Part shown: positions 61,801 to 64,000 of the stretch, one piece after another
Layout of the letters: every line of letters starts with the position of its first letter
Position numbering within the stretch: position 1 is the first letter of the stretch
Position numbers and translations under genes: made by a program
Assembly (NCBI GenBank): GCA_008921705.1
Contig: VFFE01007644.1
Location: 2,128,871 to 2,192,870 of the forward strand
Reading direction: 5' to 3'
DNA length: 64,000 nt
Source of the DNA: Burhinus oedicnemus
Taxonomy: Eukaryota; Chordata; Aves; Charadriiformes; Burhinidae
Notes under the pieces: model-generated
What the model was told of the DNA's origin: nothing
What the model saw: only the letters and a program-made list of their open reading frames with translations
The model's database searches: none

Positions 61801-64000
61801 GTAAAACTTTATCTTTTATCATTTCATTATCAGCTCTTAAGGGAAGTGACATAAGATTGCAATCACTCTAAAGAGAATGACCAGCATGTGAGATAAGGAA
61901 AAATAACTGTTGCTTGTCTTTTAGGGGAGAAAAATTACTTTCCTTTGTGAGACATGGAGGGGCGTTTTGGAGGCACATGATAAATAGTAGTAGTTCTGTG
62001 CTTTTGCCTTGAGTAGCAGAAGGTGACAGTGAAAATGGAGTATGGTTCTAGTAATGACGGAACTTCTTTCTAGCCCAAGAGGTGAGGAGTAACATGCGTG
62101 TTTTTTCAGGAGAAACACACAGCCAAATCTTTCTTCTTATCTTCATTGCCATGAAGATGGTGGCTTTGTGATGTATATGAGTAGACTCACTTCAGTTTTT
62201 AAGGAGCAGATTAACTTCCATCTATTTGGAAAAAAGCAGAAGAATGTATTTTAGTGTAGTTTCCAAGCAAGGCACAGCCAATGTACGCGCAGGTTGTTAA
62301 CTGAGGTGATGCGTTCATTTGGTCTCAAGACCAAGACTTATCTTCCATCCAGCCCTTCCAACTGAATCAAGAACTTTCAGTAGGAGGTAAAGGTCTGAAG
62401 GCTAGCTATCTGCTGCTATGTAGATGGCTGAAGCTTATCTTGGCAAATTTCAGCCCAAGAGAGTGTAGAAAACACAGCAGAGAACTGTCAGTATTTGTTT
62501 TGCTAGTTTAGTGGTAGCGTGGAAAAGAATCTAAAATCTTTTGTTTAAAAAGAAGACCTTATAAAGACAGTAACAGCATTATTTTTTTCCCACTCTTTAA
62601 TGTGTTATATTCTATAGTACAGAAAGCAGTTAATATTTCATAACAGTGTGAAATCGTATCATGCAGGTGTCATCAAATGCAATAATTAAACCTCAGCAAA
62701 GCAGTTTAAACATGCTGTTACTGGTGTGACTAGTTAGTGCTGTGAATGATGGGGAAGAGAGTCTGATTAGGGAGCCCGTAGGCAACTGGGGATAAAAGAC
62801 CAATGTCGGCAGCATCTTAACTAGCTGAGAAAAGTCTTTGCGCCCAACATGCTGCTGCTTGTGCTTTAATAACTAGTCATCACCTGATGCTTTTCCTTTT
62901 GACAACCAAGTGCGTATAAAGGTGATAAAAATGTGGACTGTGACCAACATACTTCAGCCACAATTTGGGAGGTTTCTTCCTCCTGTTTTAAGAAGCTGTT
63001 TATACAATAGTAGCTAGATCACGTGAGTTACAGAGGAATAGTATGGACCCATATTGCAAAAATCTTGGGTTTTGTAAGAAGCAGTTTGACACATGTTCTC
63101 TTCTTGTAGTGAGTATCCAAAAACAGTTACTCTAAAAAGCTGGGCAACCAACTCAAAAGATTAAAAACCCAAAGAGGACAGAGCCCAGCTTTATCAGAAT
63201 GTGTCTTATCTTAAAATCAGCGGCACCCGAATCTGTATGAAGAGAGCGTATGTGAATGCTGGGGATGATTGTGGACTTTTGATACAGGAGACAGGCAAAG
63301 GGAACACTTGAAGATTCAAACTGATACTGGATGTCAGGGACTCGGCTTAAGAATTCCTCAACCATCAGTCCTGGGTATGAAGGACTGAACTCTACTTTTT
63401 AAATTCTTATTTAATTTTATTCTTATTGTACACAGTCTTCCAGAGTGACCTTTTAAATCAAATTTTCAATTGTTATTCATTTGGCTAGAGAGTGGGAAAA
63501 TAAAAATGAAGAAACACCCTCAAAACAAAAAAAAATCTCTAAGTGGCTGTTGGGTAGAGAGGATGATAAACTGAAAAGTGATTGCTTCTGAATTGGCAAG
63601 GGAATTTATATGTTATGCCAGGTATTTGTATCTTCTCTCGTGAGAATGGGTTAAGATTAGGAGAGTAGAGGATGAGAGCCCATAGGATGGACTGGAATAT
63701 GGAGAGCAAGGCAGCTGGGAATTTCGGAGGATTTCTGTTCCACGCGGAAGGTGCTGTCTCTGGAATGCAAGTGAAGACTCACTGATGAGGGAGGCCGCAA
63801 ACATCTGGCGGAGCATAGCACTCTAAATGTGCACAATTAGAAAAGGGGTTCGAGGTGACCACTGGGCAGCTCCTCTAAGTCTGCAGAAGTGCTGTTTTCT
63901 GTTGCAAGAAGATGCCGTCATCTGGTTTGCGACACTAGGAGAAAATACTTCCTGCATGTAGGTAACATCTGGATCTAGATTTGTAATGTGTGCATGTGTC

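Larger units (their letters stand above)
57435..64000. other. AT-rich noncoding stretch to the window end, intron-like
   Basis: T-rich, intron-like sequence follows the candidate donor at 57435. It holds a 30-bp tandem duplication (58092-58151), a CR1 fragment (58747-58870), an isolated strong acceptor (TGATTGTTTTTCAG ending at 59184), and a small GC patch at about 61140-61260. No exon with both good boundaries was found. Confidence 0.45.

Noticed and set aside
1..64000. CRISPR array, prokaryotic operon, or intact endogenous retrovirus
   Set aside because: No regularly spaced direct repeats, no gene-dense layout, no LTR pair or retroviral-like long frames; the only mobile-element relics are truncated CR1 copies and a MIR-like SINE.

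Overview
The window is vertebrate nuclear DNA, almost certainly from a bird. The best evidence is three pieces of the CR1 LINE 3' end (3282-3344 +, 39878-40133 -, 58747-58870 -) carrying the motifs that flank the ATTCTATG-type tail of avian CR1. Older amniote repeat fossils (a MIR-like SINE at 20565-20692 and a CR1/LINE tail at 18571-18622) and a long AT-rich, gene-poor background fit this. There are no bacterial-type operons. Most open frames in the window are short, start at GTG or TTG, and are chance frames in introns or intergenic DNA.

Layout. 1-29,000 is AT-rich noncoding DNA with ancient repeats and several homeodomain/POU-site-rich blocks that look like conserved noncoding elements (about 5580-5780, 10920-11060, 18900-19090, 19578-19711). 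29,100-30,320 is a strong CpG island, broken by a 20-N gap (29491-29510), with a perfect CRE, a perfect GTCACGTGAC E-box, GC boxes and a compact G-quadruplex. On the minus strand it contains a good first-coding-exon candidate: ATG at 29464, splice donor after 29356, and a peptide with an RSxSxP 14-3-3-type motif. On the plus strand a possible noncoding first exon ends near 30326 and could join a UTR-like exon at 32914-33005. The island is therefore probably a bidirectional promoter, and the flanking DNA is probably intron on both sides. 30,330-43,000 is again mostly intron-like.

A second, small CpG island (43.2-43.45 kb) carries a near-consensus CTCF site. Just downstream, 45.69-46.73 kb is a degenerate minisatellite of about 1 kb (TTTCTAGGAATTCC-type units), followed by a 10-bp tandem array at 49.0 kb. 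The right third is slightly richer in GC and CpG. It holds several unrecognised open frames and a 310-nt open exon candidate on the plus strand (57125-57434).

I could not assign a gene name to anything. Exon calls rest on splice-site appearance and reading frame only; expression data or cross-species alignment would decide them. I found no tRNA, rRNA, CRISPR array, viral gene or toxin gene.
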